A stretch of DNA of 64,000 nucleotides from NCBI RefSeq assembly GCF_011516645.4, contig NZ_CP088285.1:6528501-6592500 (forward strand), written 5' to 3'. This stretch comes from Bradyrhizobium septentrionale. GTDB taxonomy: Bacteria > Pseudomonadota > Alphaproteobacteria > Rhizobiales > Xanthobacteraceae. Positions within the stretch are counted from its first letter, which is position 1; the number at the start of each line of letters is the position of its first letter. Below, piece by piece: positions 27,740 through 37,800 of the stretch. The notes below the pieces were generated by a model that did no database searches, was not told the origin of the DNA, and worked only from the letters and a program-made list of their open reading frames with translations. The position numbers and the translations under genes were made by a program.

Positions 27740-27749
27740 CTAGATGAGC

Positions 27750-27790
27750 ATGATCCTTTCGGAAAACCGGTTTCCACTTTTCCGGATCAT
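27750..27790. repeat. Short palindromic repeat in front of the second SDR
   Basis: ATGATCC near 27750 pairs with GGATCAT near 27784, and the inner GGAAAACC...GGTTTCC is also dyadic. The phrase 'ggaaaaccggtttccactt' is one I recall as common in Bradyrhizobium intergenic DNA. It ends about 7 bases before the SDR start and so overlaps its translation-initiation region. Confidence 0.55.
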
Positions 27791-27796
27791 GCCCTG

Positions 27797-28561
27797 ATGC
27801 CGCGGCTGGAGGGAAAGACGGCGCTGGTGACGGGCGCAGCCACGGGGATCGGCCGGGCCACCGCGGCGCTGCTGGCGTTGAGCGGCGCGCGCGTCGTGCT
27901 GTTCGGCCTCGGCGACGCCGAGCTTCAGGCCGCTGCGGCCGAGTGCGGCGGGCAGGCGATCCATGGCGACGTCACCCGGCCGGACGACATTGCCAGGGCC
28001 GTCGCCGCCTGCGGCGCATGGCTCGACATCGTCGTCAATGCCGCCGGCCTGATCGTGCCGGATCAGCCCGCAAGCGTCTCCGACAAGGTCTGGGCCAGGA
28101 CGCTCGACGTCAACCTCACGGGGACCATGCGGGTCTGTCGCGCATCGCTGCTGCGGCAGCGCGGCGGAGCGATCGTGAACATCGCCTCGGTTGCCGCGTT
28201 CAATGCCAGCCCGGATAGCGCAAGCTACGCGGCCAGCAAGGCGGCGGTCGTCGCCTATACGCGCTCGCTGGCCTATGCTCACGGTGCCGACGGCATCCGC
28301 GCCAATGCCGTGGCGCCGGGCTGGGTGCGGACGCCGATGAGCGCCCATGAAATGCAGCTGCTTGCGGACCAGAATGGCACCACCGCCGATGCCGAGTTCC
28401 GCGGCGTCGAACGGCGGATCGCGCTGGGGCGGATGGCCGAGCCCGCCGAGATCGCCGCGTGCTGCCTGTTCCTGGCCTCCGACGAGGCGTCGTTCGTGAC
28501 CGGAGCGGTTCTGGTTGCCGATGGCGGCGGCCGCTCGCCGACCCAGAACCGCGCGGTCTAG
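27797..28561 (+). CDS. Short-chain dehydrogenase/reductase (SDR), second copy
   Basis: 254 residues from ATG 27797 (MPRLEGKTALVTG); the frame is open upstream through the IS but homology starts here. The motifs are TGAATGIG for the cofactor, VVNAAG, the Ser in NIASVAAF, the catalytic YAASK, and the C-terminal VTGAVLVADGGG. It shares the fold but only modest identity with the SDR at 25498, so it is not a recent duplicate. The ribosome site is poor and lies in a palindromic repeat; the gene probably lost its native upstream region to the IS insertion. Confidence 0.9.
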   Translation: MPRLEGKTALVTGAATGIGRATAALLALSGARVVLFGLGDAELQAAAAECGGQAIHGDVTRPDDIARAVAACGAWLDIVVNAAGLIVPDQPASVSDKVWARTLDVNLTGTMRVCRASLLRQRGGAIVNIASVAAFNASPDSASYAASKAAVVAYTRSLAYAHGADGIRANAVAPGWVRTPMSAHEMQLLADQNGTTADAEFRGVERRIALGRMAEPAEIAACCLFLASDEASFVTGAVLVADGGGRSPTQNRAV

Positions 28562-28656
28562 AAGATCAGGCGGCTTGTCGCGGCGTGGGCTGCACCTTGC
28601 CATGAATCGACGGATTTGGCAGTCTCGCGCCGTCACGTCATTCGATCGAGGGCGTT

Positions 28657-28917
28657 ATGCAAAAGTCATTTTCCGTGATCATTGCCGCAGCCGCTTCAAT
28701 CGTCGTTCTGTCGTCGACGGCGGCGCGATCCGGCGACTATCCGTTTGGCGATCCGCCGTACCGGCTGGATTACGTGCAGGAGCCTCAGATCGAATCGGGC
28801 TGCTGGAAATGGAATTGGCAGCTGTACCAGTGGCAGGATCGCTGCCCGGTCTACATCTATCCCAAGGCTTACATGTTCTCGCGATCATCGCGCGCCGTGC
28901 TCCGCACCAAGGGGTGA
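28657..28917 (+). CDS. Small exported hypothetical protein
   Basis: An 86-residue protein with a signal peptide (SVIIAAAASIVVLSSTAARS) and a short mature part rich in Trp, Tyr and Pro (YPFGDPPYRLDYV, GCWKWNWQLYQWQDRCPVYIY) with one Cys pair. It is probably periplasmic or surface-linked. I do not recognise the family. It stands alone between the SDR and a convergent small gene. Confidence 0.6.
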   Translation: MQKSFSVIIAAAASIVVLSSTAARSGDYPFGDPPYRLDYVQEPQIESGCWKWNWQLYQWQDRCPVYIYPKAYMFSRSSRAVLRTKG

Positions 28918-28981
28918 GGAGCAGCTCCGCCGCCTGAAGTGCGCCGCGTCACGTGAGGTGCAACGCGGAGCCGTGCATTTA

Positions 28982-29356
28982 TTATGAGTGCGCGATGGTG
29001 CAGGCCACCTGGTGGTGCTTGCCGAAGTTGAGCAGCGCGTTTTCCCGGAAGCCGTCCAGCCAGATGCCGCGACCGGCATAGCGATAGCCGACCCCCATCG
29101 GAACGTGCCGCACATGGACGCCGCCACGGCCGGTGAGCAGGGAGGCCGTGACCACTTCACCCTCGACCGACACGGCGCGTGGGCACAGCGGATATTGATG
29201 GCCGTTCTCGCAGGTGAACACGATCTCGGTGCAGCTGCCGACCGGTGCCTTCGTGATCAGGCCGAGGTCCGCGGCCGCCGCAGGCCCGGAATTGCCTGAT
29301 AGTGCTGCACCCAAACTCAAAATGCCTGCGATCGTGTAGCAGAACCGAATACGCAT
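28982..29356 (-). CDS. Small exported hypothetical protein
   Basis: 124 residues with a signal peptide (FCYTIAGILSLGAALSGNSGPAAAADL). The mature part contains four cysteines (GSCTEIVFTCENGHQYPLCP and VACTIAHS), suggesting disulfides, and a Gly/Val-rich beta region (GGVHVRHVPMGVGYRYAGRGIWLDGF). The family is unknown; its position offers no functional hint beyond a run of small exported proteins. Confidence 0.6.
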   Translation of the reverse strand: MRIRFCYTIAGILSLGAALSGNSGPAAAADLGLITKAPVGSCTEIVFTCENGHQYPLCPRAVSVEGEVVTASLLTGRGGVHVRHVPMGVGYRYAGRGIWLDGFRENALLNFGKHHQVACTIAHS

Positions 29357-29735
29357 CAGTGCCCCCTCGTCCAGCGATAGGCTAAGTAAATTGAGAAAAA
29401 TATCTTACGCCAAATGAGCAAAAAAACCCTCTGAGGTCAAACCGGTCCCGCGCTCTTCCAGCCTGTTCTTCGCTGGTCCGTGCGCTTTGCGGCCTGGTGT
29501 TGCGCGCGGAGCGATGAGGGCAGGCTTGGCGCCGCGGGAGCAAGGCGCCAGGTGTTGCAAGATTGCTGCAGTGAGTCTGAATTCGGCGGCAAGCCATCGG
29601 ACAGCGTTAACGCGCCTTTACTGGCCACAATTGGCCTGCAAGTGGTGTGACGTATTGAGTCGTGTTCCGGGGACTGCTTCGACGCATTGACCGGGCCGCA
29701 TCACGAACGCATTCGGACGAGCATCGGGGGTGGGA
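29357..29735. other. 379-base divergent intergenic region
   Basis: Two exported-protein genes are transcribed away from this gap, so it should contain their promoters. The minus-side part near 29380-29420 is AT-rich ('gagaaaaatatcttacgcc'). No RNA gene, repeat or conserved coding frame is visible. Confidence 0.6.
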
Positions 29736-30296
29736 ATGAACTTCCGTGGTGGCATTGCACGTTCGCTCCTCATCGCGATGATCGTCTCGGTGCCGTCCCT
29801 GATGGCGCACGCACAGACGCCGTCGCCTCAACCGGCGAACGGCCGGGCAGTGGCGGTGCAGCCCGGCGAGGGCGATCAATCCTTTTCCGGCCCGAGCTTC
29901 CGCAAGGGCCTGTGGCGCTTCGTGCGGACGCTCGATGTCGTCAGGACCGCCAACAAGAACTTCAAGTATCGGGTGCTCAACGCGGAAACCACGCGCTGTG
30001 TCGACCCGACCCACGCCATGAAGGCGACCTTTGCGTCAGGACCGGTCGGAAGCTGCGTTTCGGACAAGCCGGAGAAGGTCGGCAATCAATACACCTTCGG
30101 GCACCGCTGCGATTACATGGGCACGGTCAGCACCGTCATTACCGTGCGTAGCGACGAGGCCTATACCGAGCTGAACGAGGTGAGCACCGGCGAGCACCCC
30201 AGGACCGACACGGTGGTCGCGACGAGGATTGGCGATTGCGACGATGGGAGCGCGGCCAAATCTGATAAGTCTGCAGCGGCGGCTTTGCAGCACTAG
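29736..30296 (+). CDS. Exported DUF3617-like protein, paralog 1
   Basis: 186 residues from ATG 29736 (GGGGGTGG upstream), signal peptide ending MAHAQ. The mature core is SFSGPSFRKGLWRFVRTL...TRCVDPTHAMKATF...GSCVSDKPEK...HRCDYMGTVSTVITVRSDEAYTE...RIGDC, with four spaced cysteines. The GLW-start, CVDPT and C-terminal Cys pattern resembles DUF3617 periplasmic proteins of unknown role. The downstream gene at 30564 is its close paralog with the same order of motifs. Confidence 0.7.
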   Translation: MNFRGGIARSLLIAMIVSVPSLMAHAQTPSPQPANGRAVAVQPGEGDQSFSGPSFRKGLWRFVRTLDVVRTANKNFKYRVLNAETTRCVDPTHAMKATFASGPVGSCVSDKPEKVGNQYTFGHRCDYMGTVSTVITVRSDEAYTELNEVSTGEHPRTDTVVATRIGDCDDGSAAKSDKSAAAALQH

Positions 30297-30563
30297 CTGG
30301 GAATCAGACGGCGGGTGGCGGCGGACGAGGCGTCCATTTGTCCACAACCGCGTAGACGCGGCGATTCTCTTCGAGCCGAAGTTGCCTCGGCCTGAAAGCA
30401 ACCCGGCATTCACCGTGTTTGGTGCAAGAGCTCGGGAGAGCTTTGAGCAAAGGCTGAGCATTTACGGGGTCTTAACACGAAATGCTCCTGAATGATGTGA
30501 GGTTGGGCGTGCTTCAAGTGAAGTCACGCGATTCGCATCGTGCGGCCGATAGGGACTCAACAA

Positions 30564-31115
30564 ATGACATCGCGTGAGGGCTTCGGGCCGTCGAAGGTCT
30601 TCGCATGCACGCTTGGCGTCGTGACCGCGCTTTCCGTGTTCGTGCTTGCCTCTCCGAGCGCCGTGGCGGAGGAGGGATTCAGCGGGCCGACCTTCCGAAA
30701 AGGGATGTGGCGCTTCGTGCGGACGCTGGAGATCGCTACGTCCTCGAACGTCCGGCAAAAGCTGCTCGAGCGCGAAATGACGCGCTGTGTCGATCCAACC
30801 CAGGCGATGAAGGCGACCTTCTCATCTCCATCAGTTGGAAATTGCCACTCCTCGCGGCCGGAGAAGATCAACAACAAATACGTCTTCTCCAACAGATGCG
30901 ACTATCTGGGGCCGGTCAGCACCGTCATCACGGTTCTCAGCGACGAGGCCTATACCGAGGTCAACAAGACCAACGTTGGTCAGGCACCGCGGACCGATCG
31001 CGTGGTTGCCCGCCGGATCAGCGATTGCCATGAGGACCGGGCTTCGCTCGGCCAGCCGGCCGCAGAACCGGGTGAGGTGCTGCAGCAGGACAGTGCCGAG
31101 GGCGAGCCGCTCTAA
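30564..31115 (+). CDS. Exported DUF3617-like protein, paralog 2
   Basis: 183 residues from ATG 30564 (a GTG eight codons earlier is in frame but less likely). Signal peptide VVTALSVFVLASPSAVAEE. The core GFSGPTFRKGMWRFVRTLEI, TRCVDPTQAMKATF, GNCHSSRPEKINNKYVF, NRCDYLGPVSTVITVLSDEAYTE, ISDC parallels the upstream gene nearly block for block, keeping all four cysteines. This is a tandem duplication that has diverged mainly at the ends. Confidence 0.7.
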   Translation: MTSREGFGPSKVFACTLGVVTALSVFVLASPSAVAEEGFSGPTFRKGMWRFVRTLEIATSSNVRQKLLEREMTRCVDPTQAMKATFSSPSVGNCHSSRPEKINNKYVFSNRCDYLGPVSTVITVLSDEAYTEVNKTNVGQAPRTDRVVARRISDCHEDRASLGQPAAEPGEVLQQDSAEGEPL

Positions 31116-31157
31116 GGCGGTCTGCGCGAGCGGGGCATCAGATCGCCCGCTGCGCCA

Positions 31158-31601
31158 TCAGATCTTCTGCTGCCCGCCTGGCGCACTGACCTTGACGGTG
31201 ATCTTCTGAATTTCGGTTCGGCCGCCCTGATACTTGACCTCGATGGTCAGGGCGTCATCGCCGAGGAATTCCGGCGGCGCCTTGTAGAAGGCGACATAGG
31301 CGGGCACCTCGAGCGCCAGGCAGGCCTTGTAGTTGGTGGCTTTCGCCTTTGCCGACTTCACCACGACCTTTCCGGCCGCCGGCGGAGTAACCAGGCGGAT
31401 GGTCGGCAGCGGCCCCGACGTGCAATCAGGTAGCACGTTGAGATAGAGGCCGATCTGGGTGTCGCGGTTGGCCAGGGCCCGAACCTGGCGTTCGACCGTG
31501 GTCTCCTGCGGGACCGGTTGTGCCGGGGCTTGCGCGGCCGCCGCGCCGAAACAGCCCCAAATCAAGACAGCGGCAAAAGCCTGAAGAAGAATCACCCGCA
31601 T
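31158..31601 (-). CDS. Small exported hypothetical protein
   Basis: 147 residues from ATG 31601 (GGAGCGG upstream); the longer frame to 31751 lacks a signal peptide at its start. The leader is LLQAFAAVLIWGCFGAAAAQ. The mature domain (LYLNVLPDCTSGPLPTIRLVTPPAAGKVVVKSAKAK, TIEVKYQGGRTEIQKITVKVS) looks like one Ig-like beta-sandwich with a Cys pair. It is divergent from the giant adhesin across an AT-rich gap, so it could be an accessory surface protein; that is inference. Confidence 0.65.
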   Translation of the reverse strand: MRVILLQAFAAVLIWGCFGAAAAQAPAQPVPQETTVERQVRALANRDTQIGLYLNVLPDCTSGPLPTIRLVTPPAAGKVVVKSAKAKATNYKACLALEVPAYVAFYKAPPEFLGDDALTIEVKYQGGRTEIQKITVKVSAPGGQQKI

Positions 31602-31837
31602 CGACCGCTCCAAATCGCCGGCAAGGACGAACAGGGCCGGGCAAATACTGCCTTTCGGCCAAGTCAAACCACCTAAGCCGTTGTTCTTGCAGCTCCGGCA
31701 TGTCGGATCTTTACCACACTCCAACGGAAAGCATTGATTAACCAAATACATTTCTTGACCGGGCGGAGGGTTAACAATAGCCTAAATCTAAATTTTTCTA
31801 CAATTTTTCCTCTAATCGCATTTTTGCGGAGTTGATA
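31602..31837. promoter_or_regulatory. AT-rich divergent promoter region of the adhesin gene
   Basis: This 236-base gap becomes strikingly AT-rich at 31735-31830 ('aatagcctaaatctaaattt', 'tctacaatttttcctctaat') against a GC-rich background, as expected for a strong or silencer-regulated promoter. GCGGAG before ATG 31838 is the likely ribosome site of the adhesin. I cannot place -35/-10 boxes with confidence. Confidence 0.5.
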
Positions 31838-34800
31838 ATGCAGGGTTCGTTTCAGGTCGCGCAGGCTACCGGCACCGGCAATTCCACCAATTCGGCTCCC
31901 ATCCGTATTTACAAGCTGACGAAGCCACTGACCGATCAGGCCGTCGTCATCAATCTCGGATACGACCAGAAGGCGAAGGTGGATTTCACATCGATCGCCA
32001 ACGAAAAGATCACGCTGATCCATGTCGGCGAAAAGCTGATCATCCTGTTCGACAACCAGTCGACGGTCACGGTCGAGCCGTTCTTCGACTCCCGTGCGGA
32101 TGGGCTCAACAACGTCACGATCGAGACGGCGCCCGGCCGCGACATCTCGGTCCAGGAATTTACGAGCCTGTTTCCGATCAGCACGGACACCTCCGTGTTG
32201 CCGGCGGCCGACAGTGGCGGCAACTCGAACGGCAACGCGCAGGCGAGCGGTGCGAATTTCAGTCCGTTCGTGGTTGATCCGCTGGCTCCCCCGCCTCTCA
32301 ATGTGTTGGCGCCGCAGGAAGAACTGCCGCCTTCGGCGCCCGGCGGGCAGCCGGCGGGCACGCAGCAGGCCAGCTTCCAGCCTAACGAACCGACTCCGCC
32401 TTCCACCATTTCGCCTCCCACCATTTCCGGCAATCCACTGTCGGCGCTGATCGTCGACGAGAGCTTCCTCTCCGCGGCGACCAATCATGGCGTTGCCGGT
32501 TCGGGACTGGGCCCCGCAGGGGCAACGGTCGCGACTGTGCAGGTGTCGTTTGACGTCACGACGCCCGGCGGCCAGCAGTCGCTGACCTACGCGCTGTCGG
32601 TCACTTCGCCGAACGAAGATTCCGGTCTGATCGATACCGCGACCGGTCAGCACGTCCTGCTGACGGTGAACGCGGCCGGCGTCGTGGAAGGGCGCACGGC
32701 GGTTGGTGGCGATCTTGTCCTCACGGTCTCGGTAGACGCAACAGGCCACGTGACGCTGACCGATCTGCGCGCTGTTCATGAGGGAACACCGGGCGATTTC
32801 AATGAAGGGATTACGCTGGCGTCAGGCCTGATCACGCTGACCGCCACCGTGACTGACAACAACAACCAGACGGCAAGCGCGAGCGTCGATGTCGGTTCGC
32901 ATCTGACGATCCTGGACGATGGTCCGGTGGCGGGCACCGTGACCGGCGCGACCGATACGCTGGTGCTGGACGAAACGCGCCCGGTCGGCAGCGACACCGC
33001 TGGCGGCACGGCGCCGACCGGCCTTGCCAGCGTGACGGCGGACTTCTCCAACAATTTCACCAGCGGTAGCTACGGTGCTGACGGGGCCGGCAGCACGGCC
33101 TACACGCTGAAGCTGACCGGCGTGAACGTGGCCTCCGGCCTCTACGCGCTCGACCCGACCGACACCAATCCGGCCCATTTCGGGCAGGGCGCGCAGATCG
33201 TGCTGAACCAGGTCGGTGACACCATCACCGGCTCGGCGAACGGCACGACCTACTTCACGATCACGATCAACGAGACGACCGGGATCGTCACGTTCACCCA
33301 GGTCAACAATATCTGGCACGCCGATCCGACCAACCCGGATGATGCCGCGACGCTGACCCTCTCCAGTGCCAGCCTGCTGCAGGTGGTGCAGACCATCACC
33401 GATGCGGACGGCGACAGCGCGACAACGCCGATCAACCTCGGCGGCGGCGTGTTCACGATTCAGGACAGCGGGCCGACGGCGGGCACGGTGATCGGCCTGC
33501 GGGAAGGGTTTGTGGACGCCCTGGTGCTGGACGAGTCGCGCCCGGTTGGCAGCGACACCGCGGGCGGCATTTCGCCGACCGGGCTTGCCAGCGTGACGGC
33601 GGACTTCTCTCTCCACTTCACCGCCGGCAGCTACGGCAGCGACGGCCCGGGCAACACGGCCTATACGCTGAAGCTGACAGGCGCGAATGTCGCCTCCGGC
33701 CTGTACGCGCTTGATCCGACGGACACGACCACCGCTGACGGCGATGGCATCGGGCAGGGCGCGCAGATCGTCCTGAACCAGGTCGGCAACACCATCACCG
33801 GCTCGGTCGGCGCGACGACCTATTTCACGATCACGATCGACCCGTCGACGGGGATCGTGACGTTCACCCAGTCGGACAATATCTGGCACTCGGACCCGAA
33901 GAATCCGGACGATGCGGCGACGCTGACGCTGTCGAGCGCCAATCTGCTGCAGGTGGTGCAGACCATCACCGACGCGGACGGCGACCACGTGACGACGCCG
34001 CTCAACGTCGGCACCGGTGTGTTCGTCATCCAGGACAGCGGCCCGACCGCGGGCACGGTGACCGGTGCGATCGACACGCTCGTGCTGGACGAGACGCGTC
34101 CCGTTGGCTCGGACACCGCCGGCGGCACGGCGCCGACCGGCCTCGACACCGTAACGGCGGACTTCTCGCACAACTTCACCGGCGGCAGCTATGGCAGCGA
34201 CGGCGCGGGCCATACGGCCTACACGCTGAACCTCGCCGGCGTGAACGTGGCCTCCGGCCTCTACGCGCTTGATGCGACCGACACCACCACTGCTGACGGC
34301 GACGGCATCGGGCAGGGCGCGCAGATTCTGCTGAACCAGGTCGGCAACACGATCACCGGCTCGGTCGGTGCGACCACCTACTTCACGATCACGATCGACC
34401 CGTCGACCGGGATCGTCACCTTCACGCAGTCGAACAATATCTGGCATTCCGACCCGACCAATCCGGACGATGCCGCGACGCTGACGCTGTCGGCTGCCAA
34501 TCTGCTGCAACTGGTGCAGACCATCACCGACGCGGACGGCGACAGCGTGACGACGCCGCTCGATCTCGGCGCTGGCGTATTCACGATCCAGGACAGCGGC
34601 CCGACCGCGGGCACGGTGACCGGCCCGACCGATACGCTTGTGCTCGACGAGACGCGTCCCGTTGGTACCGACACCGCGGGCGGCACCGCGCCGACCGGCC
34701 TCGACACCGTGACGGCCGACTTCTCCAACAACTTCACCGGCGGCAGCTACGGCAGCGATGGTGCGGGCAATACGGCCTACACGCTGAAGCTGACAGGCGC

Positions 34801-37800
34801 GAACGTGGCCTCCGGCCTCTTTGCGCTCGATCCGACCGACACCGACCCGGCCCATTTCGGGCAGGGCGCGCAGATCGTGCTGAACCAGTCCGGTGACACC
34901 ATCACCGGCTCGGTCGGCGCGACCACCTATTTCACGATCACGATCGACGAGACGACCGGGATCGTGACGTTCACGCAGCTCAACAATATCTGGCATTCCG
35001 ATCCGAACAATCCGGATGATGCGGCGACGCTGACATTGTCGGCTGCGAACCTGCTGCAAGTGGTGCAGACCATCACCGATGCGGACGGCGATCACGTGAC
35101 GACGCCGCTCGATCTCGGCGCTGGCGTATTCACGATCCAGGACAGCGGCCCGACCGCGGGCACGGTGACCGGCCCGACCGACACGCTTGTGCTCGACGAG
35201 ACGCGTCCTGTTGGCACCGACACCGCGGGTGGCACGGCGCCGACCGGCCTCGACACCGTGACGGCAGACTTCTCCAACAACTTCACCGGCGGCAGCTACG
35301 GCAGCGATGGTGCGGGCAACACGGCCTACACGCTGAAGCTGACCGGCGCGAACGTGGCCTCCGGCCTCTACGCGCTGGATCCGACCGATACCGACCCGGC
35401 CCATTTCGGGCAGGGTGCCCAGATCGTGCTGAACCAGGTGGGTGACACCATCACCGGTTCGGTCGGCGCGACCACCTATTTCACGATCACGATCGATGAG
35501 ACGACCGGGATCGTGACGTTCACCCAGCTCAACAACATCTGGCATTCCGATCCGACCAATCCGGATGACGCCGCGACGCTGACATTGTCGGCTGCGAACC
35601 TGCTGCAAGTGGTGCAGACCATCACTGACGCGGACGGCGACCACGTGGCGACGCCGCTCGACCTCGGCAGCGGTGTGTTCACGATCCAGGACAGCGGTCC
35701 GACCGCCGGCACCGTGATTGCGGCGGCGGATACGTTGGTGCTGGACGAGACCCGTCCCGTCGGCACCGATACAGCGGGCGGCACGGCGCCGACCGGCCTC
35801 GACGCCGTGACGGCGGACTTCTCGAACAACTTCACCGGCGGCAGCTACGGCAGCGACGGTCCCGGCAACACCGCCTACACGCTGAAGCTGACCGGCGTGA
35901 ACGTGGCCTCCGGCCTCTACGCGCTGGATCCGACCGACACCGACCCGGCTCACTTCGGGCAGGGCGCGCAGATCGTGCTGAACCAGGTCGGTGACACGAT
36001 CACCGGTTCGGTCGGCGCGACGACCTACTTCACGATCACGATCAACGAGACGACCGGGATCGTGACGTTCACACAGTCGAACAACATCTGGCATTCCGAT
36101 CCGACCAATCCGGATGACGCCGCGACGCTGACGCTGTCGAGCGCCAATTTGCTGCAGGTGGTGCAGACCATCACCGATGCCGACGGCGACCACGTGACGA
36201 CGCCGCTCAACCTCGGCAGCGGTGTGTTCACGATCCAGGACAGCGGTCCGACCGCCGGCACCGTGATTGCGGCGGCGGATACATTGGTTCTGGACGAGAC
36301 CCGTCCTGTCGGCACGGACACGGCGGGCGGCACGGCACCGACCGGCCTCGACACTGTGACGGCAGACTTCTCGAACAACTTCTCGGCCGGCAGCTACGGC
36401 AGCGACGGTCCCGGCAACACCGCCTACACGCTGAAGCTGACCGGCGTGAACGTGGCTTCCGGCCTCTACGCCCTTGATCCGACCGACACCGACCCGGCTC
36501 ACTTCGGGCAGGGCGCGCAGATCGTGCTGAACCAGGTCGGTGACACGATCACCGGTTCGGTCGGCGCGACGACCTACTTCACGATCACGATCAACGAGAC
36601 GACCGGGATCGTGACGTTCACACAGTCGAACAACATCTGGCATTCCGATCCGACCAATCCGGATGACGCCGCGACGCTGACGCTGTCGAGCGCCAACCTG
36701 CTGCAGGTGGTGCAGACCATCACCGACGCGGACGGCGACCACGTGGCGACGCCGCTCGATCTCGGCAGCGGTGTGTTCACGATCCAGGACAGCGGCCCGA
36801 CCGCGGGCACGGTGACCGGTCCGACCGATACGCTGGTGCTGGACGAGACGCGGCCGGTTGGTACCGATACCGCAGGCAGCACCGCGCCGACCGGTCTTGC
36901 CAGCGTGACGGCGGACTTCTCCAACAACTTCACCGGCGGCAGCTACGGCAGCGATGGTGCGGGCAACACGGCCTACACGCTGAAGCTCACTGGCGTGAAC
37001 GTCCTGTCGGGGCTCTTTGCCCTTGATCCGACCGACACCAACCCGGCCCATTTCGGGCAGGGTGCCCAGATCGTGCTGAACCAGGTCGGTGACACCATCA
37101 CCGGCTCGGTCGGTGCGACGACCTACTTCACGATCACGATCAACGAGACGACGGGGATCGTGACCTTCACGCAGGTTAACAACATCTGGCACGCCGATCC
37201 GACCAATCCGGATGACGCCGCGACGCTGACCCTGTCGGCAGCCAATTTGCTGCAGGTGGTGCAGACCATCACCGACGCCGACGGCGACCACGTGACGACG
37301 CCGCTCAACCTCGGCACCGGCGTGTTCACGATCCAGGACAGCGGCCCGACGGCGGGCACGGTGACCGGCCCGACCGATACGCTGGTGCTCGACGAGACCC
37401 GTCCTGTCGGCACGGATACCGCGGGCGGCACCACACCGACCGGCCTTGCCAGCGTGACGGCGGACTTCTCCAACAACTTCACCGGCGGCAGCTACGGCAG
37501 CGACGGTCCGGGCAACACGGCCTATACGCTGAAGCTGACCGGCGCGAATGTGGCCTCGGGCCTCTACGCGCTCGATGCGACCGACAAGACCACCGCCGAC
37601 GGCGATGGCATCGGCCAGGGTGCACAGATCGTGCTGAACCAGTCCGGTAACACCATCATCGGCTCGGTTGGCGCGACGGTCTACTTCACCATCACGATCG
37701 ATCCGACGACCGGGATCGTGACGTTCACGCAGTCGAACAACATCTGGCACTCCGATCCGAACAATCCGGACGATGCCGCGACGCTGACCCTGTCGGCGGC

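Noticed and set aside
32822..37750. 1642-residue minus-strand open frame opposite the adhesin repeats
   Set aside because: It is produced by the repeated codon pattern of the sense gene; the product is Arg/Val/Gly-rich nonsense repeating every ~183 residues with no start signal or family match.
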